The notes beneath the pieces are model-generated. The model was not told the DNA's origin and did not search any database. It saw only the letters and a list, made by a program, of their open reading frames with translations. Positions 26,723 through 39,343 of a DNA stretch of 64,000 nucleotides are shown here, piece by piece; the first letter of the stretch is position 1; the number at the start of each line of letters is the position of its first letter. Source of the stretch: Epiperipatus broadwayi (taxonomy: Eukaryota; Onychophora; Udeonychophora; Euonychophora; Peripatidae). A program made the position numbers and the translations under genes. The stretch covers positions 6,988,926-7,052,925 of the forward strand of contig JAQFVV010000031.1 in the NCBI GenBank assembly GCA_028023455.1. Reading direction: 5' to 3'.

Positions 26723-29700
26723 ATCAATATTTTAGCAATTCAAAATATTTTCTTGAAGTAATACCATAAAGTTCAAGACTTTAAAGACAAAAAAAGAAAC
26801 ATATAAATATAGAGATTAACATTCCGTTGATGTTAACATATTTTCAGATATCCTGACATCTTTAGAATTTTTTTGAAATTAAAATATTAAAAATGTATAT
26901 GAATTCTAATAATTGAAAAAAAAAGTTAAAATGAAATCTCAGAATAGATTGCCTTATGAAGAAATTGAATTTCTGGATTCCTCATGCAAGATATCCTATG
27001 TGAATAACGTAAATAGTTAATTCTTTACAACCTTACTAAGCAATAAAATCATGTAGTTATTGTAAATGTAATTGAAAGATTAATATGAAATATACTAGCA
27101 CTAATTAATCATTGTTAATAATAGTTTTGTGTTTTTGGAAATGTCAGTCAAAGTATTAATACTTCATTAAAATCAGTATCCTATGTAAAGCATCTGTTTA
27201 TCAATCTCTTTCTTTCGTACCAAATACATTTTAGATTACATAACAGTTCATTTTAAGTATTTCTTTAAAAAGAATGTTTGTAAGATAGGAAATCAAATAT
27301 ACCTTATGCAATAAATTTGGCTAATTTATACATGTGCATATATAAACACATTTTGTGCACAAACATAAATAAATAATTAAATTTTCATTTTTTTTTACAA
27401 ACTAATATTTATAATATAATTATCACTATTATACTGATAAAGTTAATTTTATTTTTTAATTTAAAAGAGTTTTACTTTTTAAATAACATATTTAAAATAA
27501 TTAATTCAAATATGTTATTTTAAACAACAATGGTTATAATGTGTTTTTATAACATAATTGAGATAATGATTTGTAATACCGTTCCTAAAAAAATAATACT
27601 TTATGATATTTTAAGGTTCACATTGATTTTTTTTTATTATAAGCACTATTTATAAAAAGTATTGTAAATATTTCTATAGAAAAATAAAAAAAATATAATC
27701 ATAGATTGCAATAAATGGACAAATGAAATAGTTCCATTTACATTACAATCAGTTTTACTTTTATCTGGCATCGATAGGTTAGTTCTTTTCAGGAAAATTA
27801 CAATCAGTTATTATAAGAAAAAAATATTGATTTATTTAATGTGAACATTACTACAAAATATTATAATATTTGTATAAAACATGAAGTAAACTATAGCAAT
27901 GGATTTAAAATAATGGAGATAAATATTAATTATATTTAGAGTACAACCAATATTGGTTTCTAACTATAATTAATTGGTTTGTTTGTTTACAAAATGAATA
28001 TAATCAGTTATTACAATGAAAGAAATTTTATTTTTTATTGTAAGCATTACAAACAAAAATATACTATTTGTATAAAAAAATAACCGAATAACTTGCATTA
28101 TGGGAGTAAAATTTATATTAATTATATTTTTGAAAATTACACATATATGTACCAAGGTACCTATATATATATAAACCTGTTTAATTTATAAAATTCTACA
28201 AAGTCAAAGTTAATAAAAAAATTATGTTGTATAATATATTGCTTGCAATCATTAAAGATTAATATAATATAAAAATGTAATTATTAATGTTATACACAAT
28301 CTAAAAGAATCTATACTATATATTTAAGCTTCTTTGCACAAATTGTATATATATTAAATACATATAATTGTAAAATATATCTTTTATGAAAAAAAATAAC
28401 AAAACCTATAAATTGTATCACTATTACAGAAATACTATTTGCAAGATAAATCAATTTTATAACAAAGTCTTATGCATAACCATAAAGCATACTATTCTTT
28501 TGCAATGAATAATGATAGACAAATTTTCTTTAGGATTCAAATCATTGATAAATAGTGACTAAAAATGATACGAATAACTCCTTAATTGGCCATTTTATGT
28601 CATGTTCTTTGTCAATTTTTTTAATGAATATAAACTTATTTTTCATTGTAGACTTTTGGCTTTGAAAAAGAATATTAACAGAATAACTTTATAAATAAAA
28701 AGAAATGTTAAAAAATAATACATTAACTTTGCAAAAAAATAAATGGACTAATAAACAGAAATAAGTTATGAAATACAATATTTTAATTTGTATCCTTCAA
28801 ATGACAAAATGATTATTTGGATGAAAAAAATCTAGTACATATTTGTTTAATAAAATCAACATTGTTAAAGAGTATATTCAAACAATGACATTATTTTTTA
28901 AAAATATTAACTTTTTTTATAATTATAAAACAAGAAAAAAACATAATAACATTCCTGAAATAACAGCCATTTTTTATTTAATAATAGACCACTTATTTGA
29001 CATTAGTAAATTTTGGATGATTAATTTGCTCATGTCTCCAAATGCAGTAATTTGTGTTTAAATTTATTGACTCTCTATTGAGAATTGTCATAAGCTTATA
29101 TGTTAAAATGTGTATTTTTCTATATAGATAATATAAAATTTTAGTTTGAAATTTTTTTACATGGTTAGAAACTCAAAGATTTGGCAAGATAACAGGGATT
29201 TAGTCCACCTTTGACCTCCTTGACAAGACATGCTTTTATAATCTGACATTTTCTCAATGTCACCATTCATTATGACATTGTTTAAAAGAAAAAGTTCAAG
29301 TAACCAAAAACATGTTTATTTGCAAATTTATTACAATTTAAGATAATTTTTGTACAATAATTTATACATCATTTATTAAAAATCAAGAATACAAATTATT
29401 AATAAATATATTTTGAACAGAAATATATTATTTTTAAAATATAACATTATATTTTTGGGTAATGCAAATATACCCTAAAGTTATTTACAAGCTTAACTTT
29501 CTATATAATCAATGCGATTATAATAATGAGTCTGCAAATATTGTAATATTGCAATAAATAAAATAAAAAGTTAAACTTTTGAAGCATAATTCATTAGATT
29601 TATGTGAAATAAATAAATATTCATTCAGATTTAAAAAAGAAAAAACAAATAATGAATATTTTATTGGTTTTAAAAAATGCAAATAATCTTTCTAGAAATG

Positions 29701-30535
29701 ATGATATAAGAAGCTTTTTGTTTATAATAAAAATTCATTTTTAAATATTTTCCAAAATAAAATGTGAACATTCAGAATATATTTCAATAGTAAGCAAAAA
29801 TATTTATCAAATACAGTCAAATTTATTGTTTTCTAATAAGTAATAATACTGTGCAAGAGTTAATTGTTGCTAAAAAACAAATACTTTCAGATAAAAGCAC
29901 ATAATAATATATATTACATACTTACTATAAAACAAATATTTAATTCATTTTTAAAAAAATAATGATAGTAAAATATGAATAAAGTTTTATTTTTCAATTT
30001 CTTAACTAGTTTTTTGAGTATACACATATATTATACTTTGAATAGATGTTAGCAAATATACAATTTAACAAATGCCATACTTTTATGTTTACAATTAAAT
30101 CTTTTTTTGTATGTTATATTAATATTTTTAATTTTTCTATGATCTATTTAGGTTTTCAAATGTTTATGTCTAAAAAATATTTTTTTGATATTTAAAACAT
30201 ACGAAAATAAATATCTAAACACAGTTTTTGCTTAAAAACAATGAAGCATACTAAGATTGGATATAATAACCTATTCAAAAAATTACAATGAAATATTACA
30301 TATTAAAATGTAATGTTATTAAAAATGCTATATTTACAATTATATAAGTTAATAAATTATTAATTTTTCTTAACATTGTAAATAAAATTTTACTTATATT
30401 TGTGATAAAGTGATTTTTTTTGTTAATCAGTAAAGGCTGCTTCTGAATAAACATAACAAACATTCTAAGAACACTTTCTTTTTAAATAAAATTATTTATT
30501 TATTTACTTTGCAATTTTTTAATTGCAAATTAAAT
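26723..30535. other. AT-rich non-coding DNA, no gene seen
   Basis: About 3.8 kb without exon-like composition. An internal diverged duplication at about 27725-27945 and 27950-28120 shares ATAATCAGTTATTA, AGAAA..ATTTTATT, GTAAGCATTAC or GTGAACATTAC, TACTATTTGTATAAAA, and ATTATATTT. Confidence 0.5.
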
Positions 30536-30744
30536 AATAATGTTTCAGCATCCGTCTTTATGATCATAATAAGTCATGTATTTATGGTTTTAACTTGAAT
30601 TATAATAATGTAAAAATATTGCAAATTGAAAAAAATAGCAACAAAAAGAAAATAAAGGAAGCTATGCTAATATATAAATACAAACAAACATTAGATAACA
30701 GACACACGGAAAACTTTAGGATCACAGAATTGTGGGAAGGTTAG
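30536..30744 (+). pseudogene. Penelope-like element GIY-YIG C-terminal remnant
   Basis: From 30562 the frame reads DHNKSCIYGFNLNYNNVKIL, then QIEKNSNKKKIKEAMLIYKY, ending ITELWEG before a TAG at 30742. This parallels the C-terminus of the PLE at 58.9 kb (DHNVTCNYGFDFDFNKVKIL, KRKIKEAMLIKSEKQQ, INELWEN). One base is missing just upstream (VSASVF against VSPSVFF), giving a frameshift near 30560. The Lys-Glu-Ala-Met motif containing the GIY-YIG catalytic Glu is still present, but the GIY and YIG strands are gone. Divergence from the 55-59 kb pair shows a separate, older insertion or subfamily. Confidence 0.85.
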
Positions 30745-30860
30745 CCTTTCAAAGTATTAGTTGACAAAGACTATAAGAAATGTGCTCCTAAGTGGATATT
30801 TTTTTAAAGTTATTACTTTATATATTTCTAATTACTGTATTTATAATTATTCAATTATAA

Positions 30861-30862
<2 letters not shown>
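30745..30862 (+). mobile_element. 3' tail of the PLE remnant
   Basis: Continues from the coding remnant with AGTTGACAAAGACTATAAG, which matches the 3' region of the other PLEs (AGTTGACAATGACTAC). It then runs through AT-rich sequence directly into (TA)n at 30863. Confidence 0.65.

Positions 30863-30934
<72 letters not shown>
30863..30934. repeat. (TA)n microsatellite abutting a PLE 3' end
   Basis: About 36 TA units immediately after the PLE tail. Confidence 0.97.
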
Positions 30935-30937
<3 letters not shown>

Positions 30938-33212
30938 CACTCCACATGTTTAAAAAATCAGGACTGCCCTCTATGAAATAAATATATAAATATGGTCTCT
31001 AATATATTTATATAATTATTTCATAGAGCATGGTTCTGAATTTCTTAACCATGTAGGGTAATTAATATTTGGATATTTATTTCACTTTATCATTAAGCAC
31101 TTGGATTATTTTTTTGTATGTGTGTATGTATATATATATATATTATGATATATATATATACATATATATATATATGTGTATGTATATATATATATATTAT
31201 GACCATCTGAATAGGCACAAGGAATTGAGATGCTTTGTATCTGCATTGAATAGTTATATTATATTAAAAAACAAAATGAAATGGCCTTAGAATTTTAAAT
31301 TTTTTTTGCTGGAGATTGTTCGAAGCTTAGATGTGGGTTGCTTATGCAGTTGATAGACCACTTTATAAGTGTTCATTATTATTATTGTGGTTAGTAAAGT
31401 ATTTAATGCCAGAGAGAGTGATTGTTATTATAGGAATTGATATATTTGGGCAGGAAAATGCAAAGTTATTTTATGTTAGTGTAATATTTGGTTGAATGGT
31501 TTCAAAATTCTTTATTCATTAATACTTATCCTTTTGTCAACAATTAATAGCCATTTCAATTATATTTAGTTAGGATAGTTTAATATTTAGGTTGCAGTAC
31601 ATGTGCATGCATATATGTCTGTATTATGTTTCATTTCATTTTCATCTTTCAATAACAGCAAACAATAGTACATGTACAATAAAAACATTTAAATTACAGT
31701 AATTATCTTAAATAATTTAACAAATATATATTTCTTTCCAATGGTTAATAGATACATGAATCAATGAATTATTTTACAAATTAAATAAATTATTAATCAA
31801 TTTGTTTAATAGTTAATTAATATTCATTTTTCTTTCAAGTTTGTAAAAGCTATTTATTTTATTATTATTTTTGTCTTGATATAATCAGAGTGATTTTTTT
31901 TTTAAAAGATTTTTTTTTGAATATGTAATTAGCTTAGATAGAAAAGAAGCATGGGAGTAACCTTGAGAAGGAAATGACCTTTCTGCTAGAGAGAGCTATT
32001 TAACAAAGATCTCCAGTAAAAAATTAATTATTCTGTATTGTAATTGTAGCCAGTAAACAGTGGCTCATTATTGTGAAAATTATAGCCAGTTTCTGAAGAC
32101 AAATTGATTTTAAAAAGACTTTGGAATAAAATTTCAAAAGGATCTTAAGAAATTTATTATGGGAAAAGTTAACTAAGATGCAATTCTAAATTTTAAAAAG
32201 ATATATAGTTTACTTTGCTCTCCTTGATTTAAACATTTTGATTTAACTCCTTTATAATTATTGCTTTCTTTTAAAAATGTATGTTGATAACGTCCAGTCT
32301 CCATTACTTCATTTAATTGTCCTTTTAAATAAGAATAAATTGCATGAATATTATTGTTGTATCACTAAACAACATGTGTCTTTTAATATATCTGGAAAGC
32401 GCATGCAGAACTATTTTACAGAATATATTTTAATTCTTCACTATTTTCCGTGTTGTGCTTTTGTGAGGATTAAACATAAAATTGATGATATGCATATTTT
32501 GATAAATCATGCCATGTTTAAATTCATCATAGATAGATAACAGTATTTATTTATCTGGTATTTCTGGAAATAATACATATTTTAAAATGAAGGAAATAAA
32601 ATGTGAGTTACTTCAAATTAAGTATTTGCTTAAATCGAATGGAAGGATAGAAATGTGGGTAATTTTTGTTCTCTTCGATAAAGATGGAATATAAAACAAA
32701 GTATTATTATTTGTGGAATTACTAAAAAATCATGGTATCTTAATTGACAATATTTAAGAGTAAACCATGCATATAATAGACTATAAAGTGTCAAATGCTA
32801 TTCAAGAAAAATACTAAGGATAATTATGTATTTAATTTAGAACTACAATGGAGAATGACTTATATTTTCAGTATAATAAAGGACAAATTGATTGCTTATG
32901 TATGATATAGTAACTCAAATAACTTTGTTATGAAGATTGGAGATGCTAGGTCATATTTAAGTTATGATTATATTTTTTTAAGTTATCCTGCAGAAGTTTA
33001 TTTTAATCTAAATTCAGTTTGGAATGTGTCCCATATTGTTTCATAAACCTGGAGCAGAGCTTTGCAAGTGAACTTTTATTTTAAGTTACAAAACAAATAA
33101 CTTTTGTTTCTTTATTTTTTTTATTGCTTGTCATTATTAATTTATATTATTGATAGATAGACTTACTTATTATTATGTTTTATTTATAATTTGGGTTATT
33201 TTGACCTTCAAG
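30935..33212. other. AT-rich non-coding DNA, no gene seen
   Basis: Contains short (TA)n blocks at about 31128-31196 and T-runs near 31890. No exon recognised. Confidence 0.5.
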
Positions 33213-33250
33213 ATCGTCTCCGAAGCGTATCCCAATGAGGAATATGCTGG
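33213..33250 (+). CDS. Candidate short exon, gene unknown
   Basis: A GC-richer island of about 38 bases is bounded by ACCTTCAAG (acceptor-like) and GTAAAA (donor-like). On the plus strand it reads IVSEAYPNEEYA. The minus strand also has an open reading (acceptor ACCAG, donor GTCAAA), so strand is uncertain. The pyrimidine tract is weak. It could be a small exon or a chance GC-rich spot. Confidence 0.25.
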
Positions 33251-33870
33251 TAAAAATTGATTGTGTACAAATAGGTCTTATTGTTCTTTTATGAAGGTAA
33301 AAGAAATAATTTTTTTTTAATAATATATTATTAGGAGGTTTATATTTATTTTGTATACTTTATTATCTCAAAGTGAGAATTTTGTTCTTTTTTTAAATCA
33401 ATGAACATATAATAGAAATAGTTTGCTAGATATGAAAGAAAGTTCATTCGTAATAATTATAATCATTAAATTTTAAAAGTAACCTAAAGTTTATTCTGAA
33501 TTAAAAGTTATACCTTAATGCAATATTTAATTACCATGTTGCCTGCATAGTGTGTAATTTAGAGTTAATTTTATATATACTTTTATTCGCGGGTGTGTGT
33601 CTGTTTTGCACAATTATGATATTTGTTTGATAAAGTTCAGTTTGTGAATATTTTATGTATAAATTTCGGATGCTGTCGTATTCTACTGAATTGAATGGAT
33701 TGGTATGTTATCTGTATGTATTTATCTGCCAGCGTGTATTTATAATGTTTGATATTTAGAAAAGCTTTGAGAATGGAAAGAAATCTGATTGCGTTATAAT
33801 GTCTGTAGGGATAAAAATTTTTGCTTATTTAGTATACGTTTTTCCATGAATAGAGCCTAGTTTACATTAT
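33251..33870. other. AT-rich non-coding DNA, no gene seen
   Basis: No feature beyond a GTGTGTGTCTG stretch near 33593. Confidence 0.5.
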
Positions 33871-34100
33871 ATGCGTATGATTAAATGATGTTTTTTTCAA
33901 GTTAAATGATGTTTTCTTAGAGCCCTGGTGATGGGGAGGAAGTCCTCACCAATAGTGTATTTAGAAGTAGATGAGTTATTGTTGAAGTATGATTAAATGA
34001 TGTTTAGGAAGTTATGTGACGTTTTTCTTATATTCTTGGTGATGAGGAAAGGTTCCCCACCAACAGTGTATTTAGAATCAGATGAATTATTGTAGAAGTG
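33871..34100. repeat. Diverged 111-bp tandem repeat, two units
   Basis: ATGATTAAATGATGTTT, then TTGGTGATG.GGA, then CACCAA.AGTGTATTTAGAA, AGATGA.TTATTG and AGAAGT repeat with a period of 111 bases (GTGTATTTAGA at 33955 and 34066). No coding frame is kept across both units. Confidence 0.8.
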
Positions 34101-35778
34101 TTCAGTAAGAGTTATCGGCTCCTCATATAGATTTCCCTTATAACGTATAGTCTGTATAATCATGAAAATATAGCTCTGTGTTAATTAATGTGGCCAGATA
34201 AATTGTTGAATTAATTCTTGATGTAATATTAGTGTCTTATTTTATTGATGAATTATGACATTGTCCAAAATAAAATAATTGTATGATATTTTCTTAATAA
34301 ATGGAGAGTTTGTAGAAAAGATTATTTTATATGATTGCTGCTTGAACATGCACACACACGCGTAATATAAATAATATCACGTATATAAAGAATAGAATTA
34401 TTGAAATTAAAATGAGAAATAAAAGTTTAGAAATACATTACATTCATTTAAATAGAAGTATAAAGTTATTGAGATTAAAACGGGAAATAAATATTTTAAA
34501 ATACAGTGTATTTATTTAAATAAAGGTTATAAATCATCAAATCATCAGAATAAACAGGATTTTGTTGCTATACATGAAAGGTATACATAATTGAAAGTGA
34601 TTATTTAGTCAATTAGAGAAAGTTTATTTGTTGAGAGCCAAATATAATTAACTTGATTTATTTTATTAATCAATAGTAATATCCTCTCAAGAGTATTTTT
34701 TTGTGTGCTAATAATATAACATGTTGTTTATTTAGTGTCATGTAGATGAAACATGTAGGCAAAGCATGTGTTCGAAGTCAGAATATTTAAGTTTTGTTGT
34801 TAATTTGCTTTGATAATAGGGATAGTCCCAAACTGATGCTCAAAGTTTATTTGATAATTTAAAAATCTGTAAGACAAGTATTCCAATTGTAAATATCATG
34901 TTAAACCTGATTTATTTTAGTGTAATAAATGATTTGTTTTATTTATTTAAAATCGTAAAACTGTGTCTTGTGTTATTATTGTACACATTCGTGTTTTCCA
35001 TTTCCTCATCTCCACATTTCACACATCTATTATAAAATAGATATATTGTTTTATAACTATAATATCAAATTTGCTGGTGTCTGACAATATTGTTTTCTTA
35101 ATCCAAACATTATAATGAACATTTGCCACTGGATAAACCTATTAGAAAGGTTGCCAAGTTAGTATATTTGTTAGATGATGATATGAGATTAAAATACCCT
35201 ATTTCTGTCATTATCTTATTATTAAAACACAGTAAAAATATTTTACTCAATTTGTTTCATTACATTTTATCATACTTGAGAATTATAACTTATGGGCCAA
35301 TGTATTTATTTAATTCTACTGTGTTTGTTAAATTCCATGAGGTCTTATTGTATATTTCTTGATTGGCATTAAAGTAGATGTTTAGATTATGATATGCCAA
35401 GTCATAGAATTGTTTAGTATTATAATTATAGCAAGCTGATATATGTCTTATTTGGATGAAGGAAGAAATTAAGTTTAAAGTATATTTTAATAGACTGTAC
35501 CAATAAACATTATGATTCTTTATCATACAATTAATTAACAAAGAAATTTACATTATATTAAATGTTTTATAATATTTCTTCTTTTGTTCATTTATCATCA
35601 TATATCTTATGAACTGCCTATAGCGTCCCACTGAACTGAGCTGAACATAAACTTAAATATAGAGTCTTGGTAGTAATTTTGTATTATATATCTTACTATA
35701 TTGTTCTATTCATTAATAGAACTGGTGCCTGGGCATTTTGCTCATGTAATGTATATGAGCGGTGTTGGGAGTGTAGGT

Positions 35779-35780
<2 letters not shown>
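34101..35780. other. AT-rich non-coding DNA, no gene seen
   Basis: A weak short duplication is present at about 34395-34505 (ATAGAA.TATTGA.ATTAAAA.GAGAAATAAA and a second version). The overlapping frames at 35123-35541 on both strands look accidental. Confidence 0.5.

Positions 35781-35842
<62 letters not shown>
35781..35842. repeat. (TA)n microsatellite
   Basis: About 31 TA units, immediately followed by a short dispersed repeat. Confidence 0.97.
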
Positions 35843-35845
<3 letters not shown>

Positions 35846-35885
35846 TTCTTGCTATTAAAAGGTGAGAAGGTTGACCTGACAGCAG
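35843..35885 (-). repeat. Short dispersed repeat next to (TA)n
   Basis: Minus-strand GTCAGGTCAACCTTCTCACC and TTTTAATAGCAAGAATG match 61818-61865 (CAAGGCAACCTTCACACC, TTTTAATAGCAAGAATG) and 62173-62200. All three copies lie near a (TA)n tract and two of them touch one. Confidence 0.7.
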
Positions 35886-35985
35886 TCATAAATATTGATT
35901 ACTATCCTTATTGTGAATATTTATGTGATTACTGGTGGTTTCTAAGGGTTACTAATTATCTCAATTAGCTTTAAGCATTATTTTA

Positions 35986-35988
<3 letters not shown>

Positions 35989-36022
<34 letters not shown>

Positions 36023-36033
36023 TATATATAAGT

Positions 36034-36072
<39 letters not shown>
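35989..36072. repeat. (TA)n palindrome
   Basis: ATTTTACTTATATATA reads into its reverse complement TATATAAGTAAAAT around (TA)n and GC, followed by another (TA)n. Confidence 0.9.
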
Positions 36073-36074
<2 letters not shown>

Positions 36075-36395
36075 ACTTTTATATGAAAAAGATAAATGAT
36101 TTCCAACATACATGTTTTGTTCTGAATCAGAAGTCATCAGTTAGTACAGATCATCATATTCCAAACATATATTTAATCACTGCTCAGTTTATATTAAGAT
36201 ATAAAATCTTCAAACTTTAATGGATATGATTCAATATTCTTCATCATCCAACTCTTCAGTAACTATCATCATTGACAATCAGATGATGGACTGCTCAAAC
36301 CCCTTGTTGATGTTATAACCATGTTAATTTTAAATCACTCTGAGCCTTCCCATATAGGAAACTAATACGTCCATTTAAGAGGTAGGTACAATATT
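36073..36395 (-). mobile_element. Hammerhead-bearing repeat, copy R3
   Basis: The block from 36182 to 36390 matches the minus strand of 21850-22070 almost end to end: CTCAGTTTATATTAAGATA, AAATCTTCAAACT.TAATGG, CAATCTT or CAATATT, CCAACT.TTCAG, CCCTTGTT.ATG, and TCCATTTAA.A. It starts at a (TA)n tract and carries a decayed hammerhead on the minus strand at its 5' side (plus coordinates). No protein frame is conserved. Confidence 0.8.
36098..36152 (-). ncRNA. Hammerhead-like ribozyme remnant, copy R3
   Basis: Minus strand: GATGATCTGTACTAA, then an exact CTGATGA (36134-36140), hairpin CTTCTG-ATT-CAGAAC, then AAAAC (GAAAC with G12 to A), palindrome ACATGT, A at the cleavage-site position, then TGTTGGAAATCAT. 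The outer stem I pair ATGAT with ATCAT is present. This copy keeps the full CUGANGA box but has lost G12. Confidence 0.65.
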
Positions 36396-37572
36396 ATTTT
36401 ATATTTAAATCAATTGAAACAACTGTGATTTATTGTTTCATGAAACATTAAAAATAAAATATTATCTCTTCCCTAAGATAAATTTGGCTGTTAAATAAGA
36501 TTGCAATCCATTTCCAGCACTGTCAATGAATTTTGGTTTATTTCGAAGTAAGTTTTAAATATAAATGGTATCATATTTTAAAATATTTACTGATGGGGAG
36601 TGCTGATTATATATACTCATATGTGAAAGATAATTTGTTTCTATCTAAATTATATTATATTTACAAGTAATTTAATTTTTCAGCTTTTGTTTCCGTTTGC
36701 TTATTTAAAATGTATACTTTATATTTACATTTTTCTTAATTTATTAGCAATTTATTCTGCTATTAACTACTATTTTTCTATTATTTATCTTTTATTTTAC
36801 TTTCATATTCATTCCATTAAATTGGTTAACAATCCCATTCTAAAAAAAAAATATTTCCACCCTTCACCGCACACACACTTCACGCAATTATATTTCTTTA
36901 ATTATAAAATAAAAGAGATTTCAAAATAAAATCTTACAAAAGGTTATTTCCTCCCAGAATTTAAATACAGTCCATGTTTTTTTTAAAAATTACTTTATAT
37001 ATGTAAACTTCCAAGCATATACTTTTTTTTTGTATCTACAGTGATTTTATATATATATGCCATTGTCCTATTTATTTTTTTAATCAATGCAATCAATCTC
37101 TGTATGTAAGTAACAATTTATTTCAACATTATTTAATTTTAAAAGAGTACAATTCTTGTATTACCTTAATAATAATGATTACTGCTTTTCTAGATGCAAC
37201 ATAATAATTTGTTAGACTATTATATTGTTACATTATTATTGGTTGAGATAAATACTAAACTTAGTTAAAAATCAATTTATCTCATTATTATAAAACTACA
37301 CATAAAAACATTATTTTCACACTTTTCTGTTTTCAATCATTATTTATAAATATATATTTAAGAACGTGGAAATATATTTTCTGTTTATGCAAGAAAAATC
37401 ACAGTAAGGTGATAAAGACATTATTCAATGAAATTAGTAAACTGTAAACACTTTTGGCATCTAAAGTGTTTATATTACTTGGTTATTGTCTATATCATCG
37501 GGTTGTGATATTTCTAAAATAAAATAGATATATTTTTCTGTTCTTAACAATATTTCAACAAATTATTAATTT

Positions 37573-37573
<1 letters not shown>
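36396..37573. other. AT-rich non-coding DNA, no gene seen
   Basis: No exon or repeat family recognised. The frame at 36687-36929 is a run of hydrophobic AT codons without splice or start context. Confidence 0.5.

Positions 37574-37664
<91 letters not shown>
37574..37664. repeat. (AC)n-(TA)n compound microsatellite
   Basis: (AC)n then (AT)n, GTGTGTA, then (TA)n. Confidence 0.95.
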
Positions 37665-37665
<1 letters not shown>

Positions 37666-38205
37666 AATCCAAAGTTCCAGTCGCAATATAAGACAGAAAT
37701 AAAAGACGACATGTTGAGATGAGTGCGTTTTATGTGGAATGTTTTTCAAATTAGTTGGCACTTACAAAATTATATTAAAATAAATTCCTGTTTTTTTTTC
37801 CACATAAAATAAATAACAATAACTATCCCAGAATTTAATAATACATTCAATTTAAGAACAATAATTTTCTCAGGAAAATCTTATAGATGTATGATAATAA
37901 TATTAATATCATTTACGTTCTTTATTGCTTTTACAATGCTTCTTACAACCCTCTACTGACGGTTTCGATTGTCCCAGCAATCTGCTTCAGAACTATAACA
38001 ATCACAATACAAATACATGAAAATATCATTGTACATTTTATTTATATGCATAAATTCTATTTTATAACCATTATTTCTATACCCACATATATCTTTAAAT
38101 ACCTCTGTATATAATTATTACCTTTTATATATTATAGATTTTTCTTTTTTCTTATATTCTATATTCATTAATTGATACTTTTTTTAATCATATATATATA
38201 TAAGC

Positions 38206-38272
38206 ATTGGTGTTCTAGCAGTTAGCATAGCTGTCTCGCAAACAACTGGCCCGAGTTCGCTCCTCGGTCAAC
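38206..38272 (+). mobile_element. tRNA-derived (SINE-like) insertion
   Basis: Contains an A-box-like GTTAGCATAGCTGTC (38221-38235) and a B-box-like GAGTTCGCTCC (38253-38263) inside a perfect T-arm: 5-bp stem CCGAG/CTCGG with 7-base loop TTCGCTC. These are the two internal RNA polymerase III promoter boxes. The acceptor stem does not close, so this is not a functional tRNA gene. It is inserted in a (TA)n tract, and the opposite arm of the surrounding inverted repeat has the same site without it. Confidence 0.75.
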
Positions 38273-38451
38273 TATTTGACATATAATATATATATATATT
38301 GTTTTTATTTTATTCTTATTATTTTTTTAATATTTAACTAGCATTATACATATTACACATATTAGATGTTAATATAATTTACAATAATAATGTAAAATAT
38401 AAAAATAGTAATATATAATGTTAGAGTTAATATTAAAAAAATAATAAGAAT

Positions 38452-38456
<5 letters not shown>

Positions 38457-38504
<48 letters not shown>
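38457..38504. repeat. (TA)n microsatellite
   Basis: About 24 TA units within the right arm of the inverted repeat. It corresponds to the insertion site of the tRNA-like element in the left arm. Confidence 0.95.
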
Positions 38505-38508
<4 letters not shown>

Positions 38509-38818
38509 TATAGGAAGTATTGATTGATAATTATAAGAATATAAAAAGAATAAAATCTATAATATAAAAGTTAATAACTATATAAAGAGGTATATAAAAA
38601 TATATGTGGGTATATAAATAATGGTTATAAAATAGAATTTATGTATATAATGAAAATATACAATTATATGTTCATGTATATTTGTGTTCATATATTTGTA
38701 TTGTGCTTGCTATAGTTCTAAAAAAGATTTCTAGGTAAATTGAAACCATCAAGAGTGGGTTATAAAAAAAAAAAAACATTGTAAAAGAAATAAAGAACAT
38801 AAATTATATTAATATTAT

Positions 38819-39343
38819 ATGGATTTGGCAACACAACAAGAAATATAAAGTATGATAATAACATTATTATATTGTTAAATAAGCTTACATTTATTTTGTT
38901 ATGAATGTAAAGAACTACTTTGATGCAAATTAATATGCATTTCTAGATAAGGCTAGCAAATTCATTATGTCTTTCTCTCAGTTGTAAATTAAATATAATG
39001 CTCAATTAATTAATTCTCAGGATTATTAACTTAATCAATCTCAATCATTCAATTAAAAGTCATATGGATTTAAAGTTTATTGTGTTATTCTAGGTATGAT
39101 AAATATAAAAAAATAAATTTTATTATACATCACCCTACCCTACTAATTTGTATTTCAGATAGCAATAGTAATAATAAATTATGTATATAAATTTAGTAAA
39201 TGAATATGTAATCTAATAGCTTGCAAATATAATCTTTTCTTTCATCAATATGTAAAGGGAAGATGGTAATAATAATTGTCTTATGGATTAAGCTGAAATA
39301 GTAGCCATTTGCATGGATAAGATTTGGTTTAGATTCTCAATTT
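38819..39343. other. AT-rich non-coding DNA, no gene seen
   Basis: No feature recognised before the LINE. Confidence 0.55.

Larger units (their letters stand above)
37897..38818. mobile_element. Long inverted repeat, arms ~410-460 bp
   Basis: Left arm about 37897-38356; right arm about 38406-38818. Shared blocks include TTCTTTAT.(G/T)CTTTTACAATG, GGTTTC.A, AACTATA.CAA.CACAATACAAAT, ATAAATTCTATTTTATAACC, TATACCCACATATAT and TTATTCTTATTATTTTTTT. The arms are visibly diverged, so the element is old. The left arm is longer because it holds a tRNA-like insertion at its (TA)n, where the right arm has plain (TA)n. The left arm also carries, on the minus strand, TTCTGAAGCA-GATTG...CAATC-GAAACCGTC, which resembles the hammerhead-like motif of the PLEs. 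Confidence 0.8.

Noticed and set aside
35123-35541. Overlapping plus and minus frames of about 80 codons
   Set aside because: AT-rich chance frames without splice signals, motifs or GC rise.
38206-38272. A functional tRNA gene
   Set aside because: The T-arm and promoter boxes are good, but no 7-bp acceptor stem closes, so a tRNA-derived repeat is the better call.
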